Positions 38,494-49,800 of a stretch of 51,762 bases of DNA are shown here, piece after piece. The stretch is from Microbulbifer mangrovi (GTDB taxonomy: Bacteria; Pseudomonadota; Gammaproteobacteria; Pseudomonadales; Cellvibrionaceae). The notes beneath the pieces are model-generated. The model ran no database searches. It had not been told where the DNA came from and was given only the letters and a program-made list of their open reading frames with translations. Numbering within the stretch: the stretch's first letter is position 1; every line of letters begins with the position of its first letter. The position numbers and the translations under genes are program-made. The DNA is taken from assembly GCF_002009015.1 (NCBI RefSeq), contig NZ_LZDE01000334.1:1-51762 (forward strand), read 5' to 3'.

Positions 38494-40362
38494 TTAAATC
38501 CACAGTTTCTGAACACGGCGGCCGCCGTAGAACAAATTGATCAACGCCCGAGTACCCATGATGGCACTGAACATGGAGGTGAGAATGCCGATAGACAGTG
38601 TCACCGCGAAGCCCTGAACCGGACCGGAGCCGATGGCATACAGGATCACAGCCACAATCAATGTGGTGATGTTGGCATCCACGATCGCGCTATACGCGTT
38701 GTCGAAACCGGCGTTGATGGCCGACTGGGGGGGTAACCCGTTGCGCAACTCCTCGCGGATACGGGAGAAGATCAACACGTTGGCATCCACCGCCATACCG
38801 ATGGTCAACACCATACCGGCAATCCCCGGCAGGGTCAGCGTCGCGCCCAGAATAGACATCACCGCCACCAGCAAAACCAGGTTGGTGGCCAATGCGATGT
38901 TGGCCGCAAGGCCAAACACCCGGTAAAACAGCAGCATACAAATGACGACTGCCAGCAGGCCGATCTGTACCGAGGTCACACCGACGTCAATGTTGTCTGC
39001 ACCCAGAGACGGACCAATAACCCGCTCTTCGACAAAATACATCGGCGCGGCCAGGGCACCGGAGCGCAGCAGCAGCGCTAGTTCCTGTGCTTCTGCCGGG
39101 CTGCCCAGGCCAGTGGTGCGGAACTGACGTCCCAGCGGGCTCTGTACCGTCGCCAGACTGATGATTTTCTTATCGTCCGTACGCTTCTGGACAATAACCT
39201 CATTGCCCTCTGCATCGACCTGCTTTTCTGGGGTGAAACGGCTTTCTACGAACAGGGTACCCATACGGCGGCCGACATTCTTCCAGGTCGCGCGGTGCAT
39301 CATTTCACCACCGCGGGAATCCAGGGTGATGTTCACCTGCGGGAAACCGCTCTCGTCGTAACCAACGCGCGCATCGGTCACCCGCTCACCAGAGATGATG
39401 ATCTTGCGCTCGAGCCAGGCACCGCCGTATGCGGCACGCTCCTGCTCATCGCGGTATTCGAAGTATTCTTTACTGGTTACCAGCGCATCGGACTTGGCTT
39501 CCATACGGTATTCGAGGTTGGCGGTCTTACCGATGATACGCTTCGCTTCCGCAGTATCCTGTACACCGGGCAGCTCCACCACGATGCGGTTGCGTCCCTG
39601 ACGCTGGACAATCGGCTCGGCCACGCCCAGCTCATTCACCCGGTTTCTCAGGGTGGTGAGGTTCTGGGTTACCGCGTAGTCTTCCAGCTGCTTGATCTCC
39701 TGCTCGGAGAGCGTCGCACGGATCTCCAGATTGCTGCCGCCACCGGCTTCGGTCAGCTGCAGAGTCGGGAACTCTTTACGCAGGGTGCGCATTCCCAGAT
39801 CGCGCAGATCTTCCGAGCGAAATTTGGCAATGATTTCCCGGTCGTTTTCCAGATCTACACTGCGATAGCGCGCCTTGGCCCCACGCAGCTTGGATTTGAC
39901 GTCGGAGACATAGCCTTCCATGTTGGTTTTGACGATGGAGTTGGTATCCACTTCCATCAGGAAGTGCACACCACCGGCGAGGTCGAGGCCGAGCTTCATC
40001 GGGCTCGCACCCATACTTTGCAACCACTCAGGCGTGGTTGGTGCCAGGTTGAGAGCCACTACGTATTCGCTGTGACCGAGTGATTCCTGGATAGCACGCT
40101 TGGCCGGCAACTGCTCCTCGATGGACTTCAGGCGAATCAGAACCGACTTGTCCTGAACCTCACCACCAAAATAGGCGATGCCCGCTTCGTCCAGCGCTTC
40201 CTGCACATCATTGAGCACATTTTGATCAATTTGCAGCGCACTGGATTGGCCGGATATCTGTACAGCAGGGTCGGGGGGATACAGATTCGGCGCTGCGTAC
40301 AACAGCCCCAACCCGGTAATGATCAGGATCAGTAGATATTTCCAGAGGGGGAAGCGATTCAT
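38494..40362 (-). CDS. secD: Protein translocase subunit SecD
   Basis: A 622-residue inner-membrane protein with one N-terminal helix, a large periplasmic P1 domain (P1 head and base) and five C-terminal helices. Family motifs include LGLDLAGGVHFLMEV, the RVNELGVAEPIVQRQG segment, and TLPGIAGMVLTIGMAVDANV near the C-terminus. It is normally preceded by yajC, but here the 162 bases to the tgt stop are too short for yajC, and a separate promoter is visible. Confidence 0.97.
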   Translation of the reverse strand: MNRFPLWKYLLILIITGLGLLYAAPNLYPPDPAVQISGQSSALQIDQNVLNDVQEALDEAGIAYFGGEVQDKSVLIRLKSIEEQLPAKRAIQESLGHSEYVVALNLAPTTPEWLQSMGASPMKLGLDLAGGVHFLMEVDTNSIVKTNMEGYVSDVKSKLRGAKARYRSVDLENDREIIAKFRSEDLRDLGMRTLRKEFPTLQLTEAGGGSNLEIRATLSEQEIKQLEDYAVTQNLTTLRNRVNELGVAEPIVQRQGRNRIVVELPGVQDTAEAKRIIGKTANLEYRMEAKSDALVTSKEYFEYRDEQERAAYGGAWLERKIIISGERVTDARVGYDESGFPQVNITLDSRGGEMMHRATWKNVGRRMGTLFVESRFTPEKQVDAEGNEVIVQKRTDDKKIISLATVQSPLGRQFRTTGLGSPAEAQELALLLRSGALAAPMYFVEERVIGPSLGADNIDVGVTSVQIGLLAVVICMLLFYRVFGLAANIALATNLVLLVAVMSILGATLTLPGIAGMVLTIGMAVDANVLIFSRIREELRNGLPPQSAINAGFDNAYSAIVDANITTLIVAVILYAIGSGPVQGFAVTLSIGILTSMFSAIMGTRALINLFYGGRRVQKLWI

Positions 40363-40380
40363 GCTGGTCTCATTGTTGGA

Positions 40381-40400
40381 GTGGCCCGTTCAACGGGCAC
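40381..40400 (-). other. Hairpin in the secD leader
   Basis: Minus strand GTGCCCGTT-G-AACGGGCCAC forms a stem of about seven pairs centred near 40391, 20-40 bases before the secD ATG and just after a run of A residues. It might affect secD translation; the same sequence read on the plus strand ends in a T-run but no plus gene lies upstream. Confidence 0.35.
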
Positions 40401-40480
40401 ATTTTTTTCGATAACTCACGATATGCGGACGCGCGCCAGTGATTACAACCACCGGGCGCCCGAATCTAAATAGGGAGCTG

Positions 40481-40508
40481 ATTATACGGGGATAGGCAGG
40501 TGGCACAA
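40481..40508 (-). promoter_or_regulatory. Probable secDF promoter
   Basis: Minus strand TTGTGC (40508-40503) and a consensus TATAAT (40486-40481) are separated by 16 bases. It starts just downstream of the tgt stop and would give secD a leader of about 110 bases, making secDF independent of queA-tgt transcription. Confidence 0.6.
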
Positions 40509-40524
40509 ATCAGCACCCCGCCAC

Positions 40525-41700
<1,176 letters not shown>

Positions 41701-41725
41701 TCAGTGCTGAATTCAGGCCGAAATA

Positions 41726-42781
41726 TTACTTTTGGCCCACTTCCGCGGGGTCTACCACGTCGTTACGCTCAATCAGCATCGCGTCGCCATAGCTGAAAAA
41801 GCGGTACTCATTTTCTACCGCTGCCGCGTAAGCGTTCATGGTGTTTCGATATCCTGCGAAGGCACTCACCAACATCAGTAGTGTTGACTCCGGCAAATGG
41901 AAATTGGTGATCAGGCGATCCACCACCCGGAACCTGTACCCCGGGTAAATAAAGATGTCCGTCTCGCCCTGAGTCGGCTTCAGTTCACCAGATGCGGCCG
42001 CACTCTCCAGCGCGCGAACACTGGTTGTGCCCACCGCGATTACCCGTCCGCCGCGAGCTTTGCACGCAGCAACCGCCGCACATACCGCTTCCGGCACGTC
42101 CAGAATCTCGGTATGCATCTTGTGGGTGTGGATATCGTCAACACGTACCGGTTGGAAGGTACCGGCGCCCACATGCAGGGTAACAAATGCCGTATCCGCC
42201 CCCTTGCGCCGCAGCGATTCGATCATTTCGTCGTCGAAATGTAGTCCGGCGGTGGGCGCAGCTACCGCTCCGGCGTTACGACTGTAAACCGTCTGGTAGC
42301 GCTCTTTGTCAGATTCCGTATCGGCACGGTCTATATAGGGCGGCAGTGGCATGTGACCCAGACGTTCCAGTACTGACAGCGCGCCTTCCTCCGGAAATTC
42401 CAGCTCAAACAGCGCATCGTGACGATCTACCATCTTCAGGACGGTGCCATCTTCCAGCAGAATTTCACTGCCGGGCTTGGGCGACTTGCTCGAACGGATA
42501 TGTGCCAGGGCACGATACTCGTCCAGCACCCGCTCTATCAGGATCTCCAGCCGCCCCCCGCTGGCCTTACGCGCAAACAGTCGCGCCGGAATCACCCGGG
42601 TGTCGTTGAATACCAGCAGATCACCGGGTTCCACCAGATCGAGGAGATCGCTAAAGCGGCGGTGAGCCAGCTCACCGGTCTCACCATTGAGGCACAAAAG
42701 ACGACTACCCCGGCGCTCCTCGGTTGGCGCCTTGGCGATCAAAGATTCCGGCAGATCGAAATAAAAATCCTGGCGTTGCAT
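41726..42781 (-). CDS. queA: S-adenosylmethionine:tRNA ribosyltransferase-isomerase QueA
   Basis: A 351-residue enzyme that transfers and rearranges the ribose of SAM onto preQ1-modified tRNA, giving epoxyqueuosine. It starts [16 protein letters not shown] and shows [34 protein letters not shown] and [19 protein letters not shown], all family blocks. It acts directly after Tgt in the pathway, and queA-tgt is the standard order. Divergent from the tRNA-Leu gene. Confidence 0.97.
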   Translation of the reverse strand: MQRQDFYFDLPESLIAKAPTEERRGSRLLCLNGETGELAHRRFSDLLDLVEPGDLLVFNDTRVIPARLFARKASGGRLEILIERVLDEYRALAHIRSSKSPKPGSEILLEDGTVLKMVDRHDALFELEFPEEGALSVLERLGHMPLPPYIDRADTESDKERYQTVYSRNAGAVAAPTAGLHFDDEMIESLRRKGADTAFVTLHVGAGTFQPVRVDDIHTHKMHTEILDVPEAVCAAVAACKARGGRVIAVGTTSVRALESAAASGELKPTQGETDIFIYPGYRFRVVDRLITNFHLPESTLLMLVSAFAGYRNTMNAYAAAVENEYRFFSYGDAMLIERNDVVDPAEVGQK

Positions 42782-42850
42782 GAATTCAGTCTAGGTGGTT
42801 ATTGATTGGTCGCGAATCCTAACGGAAAGCACTCCCGCAGCCAAATCCGG

Positions 42851-42878
42851 TTGACCGCAACTGGCCCATCGCTATAAT
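42851..42878 (+). promoter_or_regulatory. Promoter of tRNA-Leu
   Basis: TTGACC at 42851-42856 and consensus TATAAT at 42873-42878 with a 16-base spacer, 44 bases before the mature tRNA 5' end. It is one of the strongest-looking sigma-70 promoters in the window, as expected for a stable RNA gene. Confidence 0.8.
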
Positions 42879-42922
42879 CATCGTCCTTTCCGAGCCTAGT
42901 TCGAACTTCGCTCGAGAAACTG

Positions 42923-43009
42923 CCAGAGTGGTGAAATTGGTAGACACAGGGGATTCAAAATCCCCCGCCTTAACGGGTGTGCCGGTTCGAGTCCGGCCTC
43001 TGGTACCAC
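42923..43009 (+). tRNA. tRNA-Leu (anticodon CAA)
   Basis: An 87-base class II tRNA with encoded CCA. Acceptor GCCAGAG pairs with CTCTGGT (G-U at the first pair). The anticodon stem GGGGA/TCCCC encloses loop TTCAAAA, giving CAA at 34-36. A long variable arm and the T-loop GGTTCGAGTCC follow. Its 3' end is next to an integrase gene, so it is the probable integration target of the downstream island. Confidence 0.96.
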
Positions 43010-43192
43010 ATTCCTATCTATCCCCATCCAGTACAATCCAACCAGCTCCTGCGGACTGCAGGGCTGGACGCGCTATGATCGTCCCAGTTCATCCAAACTT
43101 CTCTACCCTCGTCGAAGGGTATTTTCGGGTATCTTTGAGGGTATTCTGCTGACCCCCTCCGATTGATACCCTCAATGGGAGATGTGGCAAGC

Positions 43193-44425
43193 ATGTTAAG
43201 TGACACCAAGATCAAGCAAGCCAAGGCACAGGAAAAACCCTACAAGTTAGCCGATCAAGGCGGCCTATACCTTCTGGTGAATCCCACGGGTTCAAAGCTC
43301 TGGCGGTTCAATTACCGCTATATGGAGAAAGGAAAGACCCTCGCCATCGGAAAGTACCCCGCACTTACACTCAAGCGGGCAAGACAGCTCCATCTAGAGG
43401 CGCAAAGTCAGCTAGCCGAAGGCCGCGACCCGGCGGCGGTGAAGAAGGCGGAGAAACTTGCTCGAAAGATAGCCGCTGCCAATAGCTTCGAACACGTTGC
43501 TCTCGAGTGGGTTACCAAAGAATTCTCTAATAAAGAAGGCAGGGGAAAGCAGCGGGCCAAAACTCTACTGGAGAAACGCCTCTTCCCGTCACTGGGTTCC
43601 TCCCCCATTAGTGCGATCAGCGCCGCCCAAGTTCTAGATGCCTTACGGCCCATCGAACGAGCCGGGCTACTTGAAACAGCCCACCGGACCAAGCAGCTTG
43701 CCAGTCGTGTCTTTCGCTATGCGGTGGCCACAGCCCGTACCGAGCGAGACCCGACAGTAGATTTGCGCGGGGCGCTGAAGACCCCGGAGACCCAGCATCG
43801 TGCCGCAATCACCGATCCGCGAGAAGTCGGACCGCTGATGTTAGGGATCCACAACTACCAGGGCACCCGGGTAGTGCAAGCCGCCCTCAAACTCTCTCCC
43901 CTCTTTCTTTGCAGACCGGGTGAACTCAGACATATGGAATGGAGTGAAATTGACTGGGCCAACGCTGTTTGGGAAATCCCCGCAGAGAAGATGAAAATGC
44001 GGCAACCCCACATGGTGCCACTGTGCCAGCAGGCTATCCGCATCCTGCGACAGGTCGAGCCATACACTGCGCACCGTAGTGGATATGTCTTCCCTAGCAA
44101 TCGAGGCGCCAAACGGCCTATGAGCGAGAACGCTATCCGAGTTGCCCTGCTCAGCCTCGGGTATGAAAAGGAACAAATGACCCCGCATGGATTTAGGGCC
44201 ATGGGCAGGACAATCCTGGATGAAGTTTTGGGGTTTCCTGTCGACTGGATTGAACACCAGCTTGCGCACCAAGTACGCGACGTCAATGGACGCGCTTACA
44301 ACCGAACCAAACATCTGCACCAACGAGCTGAAATGATGCAAAGGTGGGCAGACTACCTTGATGAGCTTCGAGCGCAAACGCTAAGGGGAAACATCATCAC
44401 CCTCCAATTCCCAACGCAACCTTAA
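43193..44425 (+). CDS. P4-type tyrosine integrase of the genomic island
   Basis: A 410-residue site-specific recombinase of the P4/CP4-57 type. It starts with the DUF4102 arm-binding domain (MLSDTKIKQAK, YLLVNPTGSKLWRFNYR, AIGKYPALTLKRAR), then a core-binding domain and a catalytic domain with R241 (CRPGEL), H332 and R335 (HGFRAMGR), H359 (LAHQV) and nucleophile Y369 (GRAYNRT). Such enzymes integrate into tRNA 3' ends; the gene begins about 180 bases after tRNA-Leu. Upstream in-frame TTG and ATG codons would add up to 10 residues. No catalytic residue is lost, so the island may still be mobile. Confidence 0.93.
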   Translation: MLSDTKIKQAKAQEKPYKLADQGGLYLLVNPTGSKLWRFNYRYMEKGKTLAIGKYPALTLKRARQLHLEAQSQLAEGRDPAAVKKAEKLARKIAAANSFEHVALEWVTKEFSNKEGRGKQRAKTLLEKRLFPSLGSSPISAISAAQVLDALRPIERAGLLETAHRTKQLASRVFRYAVATARTERDPTVDLRGALKTPETQHRAAITDPREVGPLMLGIHNYQGTRVVQAALKLSPLFLCRPGELRHMEWSEIDWANAVWEIPAEKMKMRQPHMVPLCQQAIRILRQVEPYTAHRSGYVFPSNRGAKRPMSENAIRVALLSLGYEKEQMTPHGFRAMGRTILDEVLGFPVDWIEHQLAHQVRDVNGRAYNRTKHLHQRAEMMQRWADYLDELRAQTLRGNIITLQFPTQP

Positions 44426-44440
44426 CCACAACTCGACCAC

Positions 44441-45193
44441 ATGCATTATACAAAAACAACAGTGACGATCCCCGCATGGTTTGAACTGCATAACTACACT
44501 GCGACGAAACATCTCACTCCGCAACAATGGAGTGACCAATTGCTACTGCGCCACAGAGTTGATCGCGCACTCGCATTTAATGGTAACACCCCCATATTCC
44601 CCAAAGACACTTTAGAGGCAATGATTCCCAAGGGATGTGCCCCTCATTTACAGCCCCCTGAAACCGTCTCGAAGACTTTGGCGGCACAATCCGAGTTCTT
44701 CAGAGCTGCCGATGGTGAATCACCCAACATGGGACCGGTCATACCGACCTGGTGGGCAGAGCTAATGGCCACTCTAGAGCTCAACGGTCAACAATCCAGC
44801 TCCGAAGACGAGTACCGAGCCCTTGATGAACTTCTACAAGATCAAAGCCTTCGCCTCACCATAGACCTATGCGCGACAGATACAGTCATCCTGAATCAAA
44901 TAAAGCAAATGTTGCCTCGTTGGCGGATGCTGAAGGAAACCCAAAGCCCCGACCAGGCGGCATCTGAAGCAGCACTGGCCAAATTACATCAATATCGCGT
45001 GCTCCAGTATATTGACCTGCTGCACTGGTCAAAGATCAACCACACCCGCATCCCCTCCCCTCAGCTCGCGAGAGTTCTATTTCCCGAACCTCGACTGGAG
45101 GAGTCGCGTCATCAGCGTTTTATCGACGAGACACTTAAACCGAGAGCCAACCTCGCGCTATCTGCGGGCTTTATCGCCTCGATTTCCCGCTAG
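44441..45193 (+). CDS. Island protein, DUF6387-like
   Basis: A 250-residue soluble protein with no signal or membrane segment. The N-terminus, with IPAWFELHNYTATKHLTPQQW and LLLRHRVDRALAF, resembles DUF6387, a family I associate with integrase-linked islands; this is recognised from pattern and context, not from a search. The rest is mainly helical, with conserved-looking PTWWAELMATLELNGQQ and LHWSKINHTRIPSPQLA. Function is unknown. It starts 15 bases after the integrase stop, so both are probably one transcript ending at the terminator at 45247. Confidence 0.6.
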   Translation: MHYTKTTVTIPAWFELHNYTATKHLTPQQWSDQLLLRHRVDRALAFNGNTPIFPKDTLEAMIPKGCAPHLQPPETVSKTLAAQSEFFRAADGESPNMGPVIPTWWAELMATLELNGQQSSSEDEYRALDELLQDQSLRLTIDLCATDTVILNQIKQMLPRWRMLKETQSPDQAASEAALAKLHQYRVLQYIDLLHWSKINHTRIPSPQLARVLFPEPRLEESRHQRFIDETLKPRANLALSAGFIASISR

Positions 45194-45246
45194 CGCCACC
45201 ACTCTTATGCCACGGCCCATACAGACTTGAGCTGTACAAATTTTGT

Positions 45247-45280
45247 ACCCGGGAAAATTTAAAAATTCTTCCGGGTTTTT
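45247..45280 (+). terminator. Terminator after the integrase unit
   Basis: ACCCGG and CCGGGT form the base of a stem extended by AT pairs across GAAAATTT/AAATTCTT, followed by TTTTT. It ends the integrase and DUF6387-like transcript and separates it from the AlpA-like gene. Confidence 0.75.
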
Positions 45281-45338
45281 GCTCTGCCGGGTTTCCATAG
45301 ATTTGTCTGCGCTCTATTAAGCTAAATGAGATAGAACT

Positions 45339-45581
45339 ATGGCTACATTCCCTCATCAGAGACCACTTCCACAAGATCCTGACGCATTTTGTCGTGCCAG
45401 AGAGTGCGCCCAACATCTGGGTATCGGGCTCAGTACCTGGTGGCTTTGGGTAGCGCTTGGAAAAGTTGAGCGTCCCATCAAGCTTGGCCCGAAGACGTCG
45501 GTTTGGCGGGCAGGCTACATCCGCCAACTACAAGAAACCCTTACCGAGAATTTCCAAGAACACCGGGAGGAGACCAAGTGA
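45339..45581 (+). CDS. AlpA-family excisionase/regulator
   Basis: An 80-residue DNA-binding protein of the AlpA/MerR-like winged-helix type. The pattern of a small helix-turn-helix (CAQHLGIGLSTWWLWVALG) followed by RPIKLGPKTSVWRAGYIRQ is characteristic. AlpA in E. coli activates the slpA integrase of CP4-57 and promotes excision, so this is a likely controller of island excision. ATG start; the preceding GAGATAG is a weak site. Its stop overlaps the next gene's GTG. Confidence 0.85.
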   Translation: MATFPHQRPLPQDPDAFCRARECAQHLGIGLSTWWLWVALGKVERPIKLGPKTSVWRAGYIRQLQETLTENFQEHREETK

Positions 45582-45883
45582 GCATCTATTTGCCCAAAAA
45601 ACTCACCCATGCGGAACTGGTACTCCTATACCTCGCCGCTGGCCACAGCCTCAACCGCCTAGAGGCAGAGCAGGTCACTGGAGACGCCCGCCTGCGCGAC
45701 GCCATTAAGTGGGCCCGCGATTACCTCGCCATCCCAGTAAAAGCACGAGTAGAAACCATTGATCCTCCCGGAGGGAGCAAAACGCGCGTAGTGAGATATT
45801 GGCTGAGTCCAATTGGCCGCAAGCTCGCTCGAGAACAACTGTTAAATCGCCGCTACTTACGGAGGCTAGACCATGCAGCGTGA
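45578..45883 (+). CDS. Small winged-helix-like island protein
   Basis: A 101-residue basic protein starting at GTG 45578, which overlaps the AlpA stop as GTGA and has GGAGG seven bases upstream. KLTHAELVLLYLAAGHSLNRLEAE and KTRVVRYWLSP look like a winged helix-turn-helix with a C-terminal basic tail. Such proteins are frequent beside AlpA in integrase islands; the target is unknown. A longer in-frame version starting in the AlpA gene is rejected. Confidence 0.7.
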   Translation: MSIYLPKKLTHAELVLLYLAAGHSLNRLEAEQVTGDARLRDAIKWARDYLAIPVKARVETIDPPGGSKTRVVRYWLSPIGRKLAREQLLNRRYLRRLDHAA

Positions 45884-46280
45884 TCGAAGAAAGGTAAAAA
45901 ATCGCCAGGAATCGGGGCGCTTTTGCCTTATTCCCCACTCGGTGCTCGACTACCCTGGCTATGTTGGGCTCAACTACTCTGCTCGCGCGATGCTTCTGGA
46001 GTTGGTGCGGCGCTATAACGGCATCAATAATGGTGATATCAGCGCACCATATAGCCAACTCCGCCACCGAGGCTTCGCCAGCAAAGGAACAATTTCCAAT
46101 GCCCTTAAGCAATTGCTCAGCGCACGCTTGATTGTCGCCAGTCGCGATTGGCAGTTTTATAACCGGAACAGCTATTGCGCTCTCTATGCATTAGGCTGGA
46201 GGCCCATTGACGATTGTGACGGCAAGCATGACTTGGCACCGACCAACGTTGCGCCACACTCATATCGGCAGCTTTCCTAG
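45873..46280 (+). CDS. Replication-type winged-helix island protein
   Basis: A 135-residue protein with GRFCLIPHSVLDYPGYVGLN, LLELVRRYNGINNGDISAPY and a following helix-turn-helix (SKGTISNALKQLLSARLI). This IPhxVL...YNGxNNGD arrangement is shared by small proteins of many integrated elements and is most like a replication-initiator or regulator winged helix; I cannot assign a precise role. ATG with GGAGG seven bases upstream, overlapping the previous gene by 11 bases. It closes a three-gene coupled operon that ends at the terminator at 46362. Confidence 0.65.
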   Translation: MQRDRRKVKNRQESGRFCLIPHSVLDYPGYVGLNYSARAMLLELVRRYNGINNGDISAPYSQLRHRGFASKGTISNALKQLLSARLIVASRDWQFYNRNSYCALYALGWRPIDDCDGKHDLAPTNVAPHSYRQLS

Positions 46281-46361
46281 CAAAATTACTGACCTGGAAA
46301 ATGAACACTCAGTAACATTTTCCAGACCAGTGAGCCCCAATGGTTGAACCCACCCCAGGAG

Positions 46362-46388
46362 ACAGCCCCGATATTCGGGGCTGTTTTT
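46362..46388 (+). terminator. Rho-independent terminator after the small regulator operon
   Basis: ACAGCCCCGA-TAT-TCGGGGCTGT is a perfect ten-pair stem with a T-rich tail. It ends the AlpA and winged-helix transcript. Confidence 0.92.
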
Positions 46389-46809
46389 ACTGGCTAGCTA
46401 AAACTACAACTACAAATTTTGGGCATCTATATATATCACCATCGGATCCGGATGTACGGCTTTATTTTCCAATCTTGCGAATCTCGAATTCAAACCAACA
46501 AAAACCAACAATCTTCCTCTAAACCAATACAGCACGACGAACCTATATCCACAGGATGGGTACATCACTCAATTTAGGCGTGAATAACCCGCTGGCCTTG
46601 CCTGCCACTTTTCTGATGCGAGATGACTGTTAAAAAACCGTTCTAATACCCGGACTGGCACTGGGGCTCGAAATTTCACTTTTAAGCGTCCACCTCCACA
46701 AGTAAACTCGGCTGTTCAAGGTATTGCACCCGCATTCACGCCACCCCCGGGGAATCGTTCAACCACCGCTCTTGTCCGGGCAGAGACCAGCAGACAACCC
46801 AACACAGCC
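46389..46809. other. Non-coding region before the SIR2 gene
   Basis: About 420 bases, richer in A and T than the core chromosome. No gene, RNA or repeat is supported. It should hold the promoter of the SIR2-domain gene; I could not pick a secure -35/-10 pair. The region immediately before the ATG is C-rich and shows no clear ribosome site. Confidence 0.4.
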
Positions 46810-49800
46810 ATGCAGCTCATTACCGACGGCCCCGACATCCCGGATACATTGATAGAGGCCCACGAGGAAGGCCGCGTGGTGTTCTTTTGCGGTGCCGGCA
46901 TATCCCGGCCGACACTGCCCGACTTCGGCGGGCTGGTTAAGGACCTCTACCGGCACTGCGGTACAAGGCCGAGCCGGCAGGAACAAGAGCTCATTGACGC
47001 GGAACAATACGACGCGGCGCTGGACCAATTGGAAGAACGCCTTCCAGGGCAGAACGCTTTCTTACGCCCCAAGCTCTACGACGCACTGCAATTCAAGCCC
47101 AAGGCAGGCATATACAAGACTCATCGCGCCCTTCTAGAGCTAGGACGTGACCCCAAGGGCCGCATGCGACTCGTCACCACCAACTACGACCGTATGTTTA
47201 TCCGCGCTGCCATGGGCGCCAAGCTCAAGGCGGGGGAATACCCCGCCCCCCAGCTACCCGTACCAAAACAGAGCCACTGGGACGGGGTCGCCTACCTGCA
47301 CGGGTTACTGCCCGATTCACCCGCCCCTGCAGCGCTCAACCGCCTGGTCCTGACCAGCGGCGACTTCGGGCTCGCCTATCTGGTCGAACGCTGGGCGGCC
47401 CGCTTCGTGAGCGAACTGCTGCGCAACTATATTGTGTGCTTCGTGGGGTACCGTATCGGGGATCCAATCCTGCGCTACATGATGGATGCCATCGCGGCAG
47501 ACCGCCGCCAGGGCAACCAGACGCAAAAAGCCTATGCGTTTGGTGAATGCAAGCCGGGTGAAGAAACCGAGCAAGAGGACGAATGGCGGAAGAAAGGCGT
47601 ACAGCCCATTCTTTACGAAAAGCCACCGGGCGACCAGTCGCACTCAAAGCTGCACGGTACCCTGCGAGCCTGGGCCGAGACCTACCGAACGGGCATCGCC
47701 GGCCGCGAGGCAATCGTGACCCGCTACGCGGTGACAAGACCCATGCCCAGCACCCGGCAGGACGACTATGTCGGCCGCGTGCTCTGGGCCATCTCTCACA
47801 GGTCTGGCGAGCCGGCGCGGCGGTTTGCAGAGCACACCCCCGTGCCCCCACTGGAGTGGCTGTATGACTTCGCAGCCCCCAAGTTTCAGCTCGAAGATCT
47901 ACCACGCTACGGTGTCGCCATCGCCGCGGGCAGTACACTCCAAGACACCTTCAGCCTCACCCTACGTCCAAGTCCCTTCGACCATGCTCCCTGGATGCGT
48001 CTCGTAAGTCATGGTGTTGACCGTGTCCGCCATGACAAGGTCATGGTTCAGCTGAGCCGCTGGCTGGCTCGCCACCTCGGCGATCCGGAACTGCTGCTGT
48101 GGCTTGTAAAGAACGGCGCGCAACTCCATACCGACTTCGCCTGGCAGATCGAACACCAGCTCGACAAAGTCGCAGCACTTGAAATGCCGGACAAGCTGGA
48201 TGAGCTTCAGCGCACCCGGAAAGAAGCCCCCAATGCAATTCCCAGCCCCAGCCTTCGTACCCTTTGGCGACTGCTACTCTCTGGCGCGATCAAGTCACCC
48301 CGGAGCAGTTCGGATCTCTACCTCTGGAAACGGCGGCTGTCGCGCGACGGCCCATCAATTGCGCTGCGGCAGGAACTCCGAACCCTGCTGACCCCAAAAG
48401 CCACCCTGCCCACGCAATACCGTTACGGCACTGAGGCCCGGCCGGAGGGACTGACAGATTTGACGAAATGGAAAGTGGAGGTCTCCTCCAGCCACGCACA
48501 ACATACATTGCGCGAGATGCGCACATCGGCATACTGGCAAACGCTGCTTCCCGGCCTGCTCTACGATGCTGAGCAGCTACTTAGCGACGCGCTAGCACTG
48601 CGCGGCGAACTGAACCCCGATACCCTCGACCACGACAGCAGCTACTGGCGTCTCCCCTCTATCAGCCCCCACGAACAGAACCGGGAGCGGGAGCGGGAAG
48701 ATAATGACTGGGTTGTGCTGATCCAGCTGCTACGGGATGCCTGGCTGGCTGTGCTGGAACAAAATCCGGAGCGCGCGCGCACCGCCACATACGGCTGGCG
48801 TTCACAGCCCCACCCCATCTTCCACCGGCTCGCGCTGTTTGCCGCCAGCCAAGAGCAGATCGCCCCCAATGGCAAGTGGGTCGACTGGCTACTCGACTGT
48901 GATCACAGATGGCTCTGGGCCGATAACTGCCGACGCGAGGTCATGCGCCTGCTGGTCTTGCAAGGAGCCAACCTGCCCCCCGAGCAGCAAGGCAAACTGG
49001 AGCATGCCATTCTGGCTGGGCCGGCATGGAACGTTCAGCAGGACGAAGGCGACGAGGAGCACCAGCAACTAGTGGAGCGCGCAATTTGGCTGCGCCTGAC
49101 CAAACTCCACGCGTCCGGCTGCACGCTCGGTTCGGATGCCCGCGAGGAGCTATCGGCGTTGCAGCTCTCGCACGAGCAATGGCAGCTCGCCAGCGATGAA
49201 AGTGACGAATTTATGATCTGGTCCTACGGGACCGACAGCGGTGATTGGGGCGGCCACCAAGACGCCAAATCGGCGCCCCGCACAATGCCAGAGCTGGCTG
49301 GCTGGCTGCGCGAGCAGCACACCGGCGATAATGACTGGCAGGAAATCTGTGGAACACAGTTAGACCTGTGCAGCGATGCCCTGCGCTCGCTGGCCAGCGA
49401 AGGAATCTGGCCGGCACGCTACTGGCGCGAAGCATTGCAGGCCTGGAGCGATAAGCAATTTGCCACCGCATCCTGGGAAAGCCTGGCCGAGCTACTGCAG
49501 GCAATGCCAGAGAACCTACTGGTAGACATTGCCCACAGCCTGACCTGGTGGCTGAGGAGTATTGCGGGGCATATTGGCAACCAAGACGAAGAGCTTTTGC
49601 CACTGTGCGAGCGTCTGCTGGAAGTGGCAGCACAGCTAGAAGACGGGGTTGCCACCGAGGAGCCGGTTACCCGGGCCATCAACCACCCCTCCGGCCATGT
49701 TACCCAGGCACTGCTGGACTACCTGTTTGCTAGCAAGCCTGGAGACAACCAGGGCTTACTGGATGCACTGCGGCAACTTTTCACCGCCCTGTGTGACCTG

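Noticed and set aside
46340-46522. A 60-codon frame after the winged-helix operon
   Set aside because: It runs through the perfect terminator hairpin at 46362-46388 and shows no conserved pattern.
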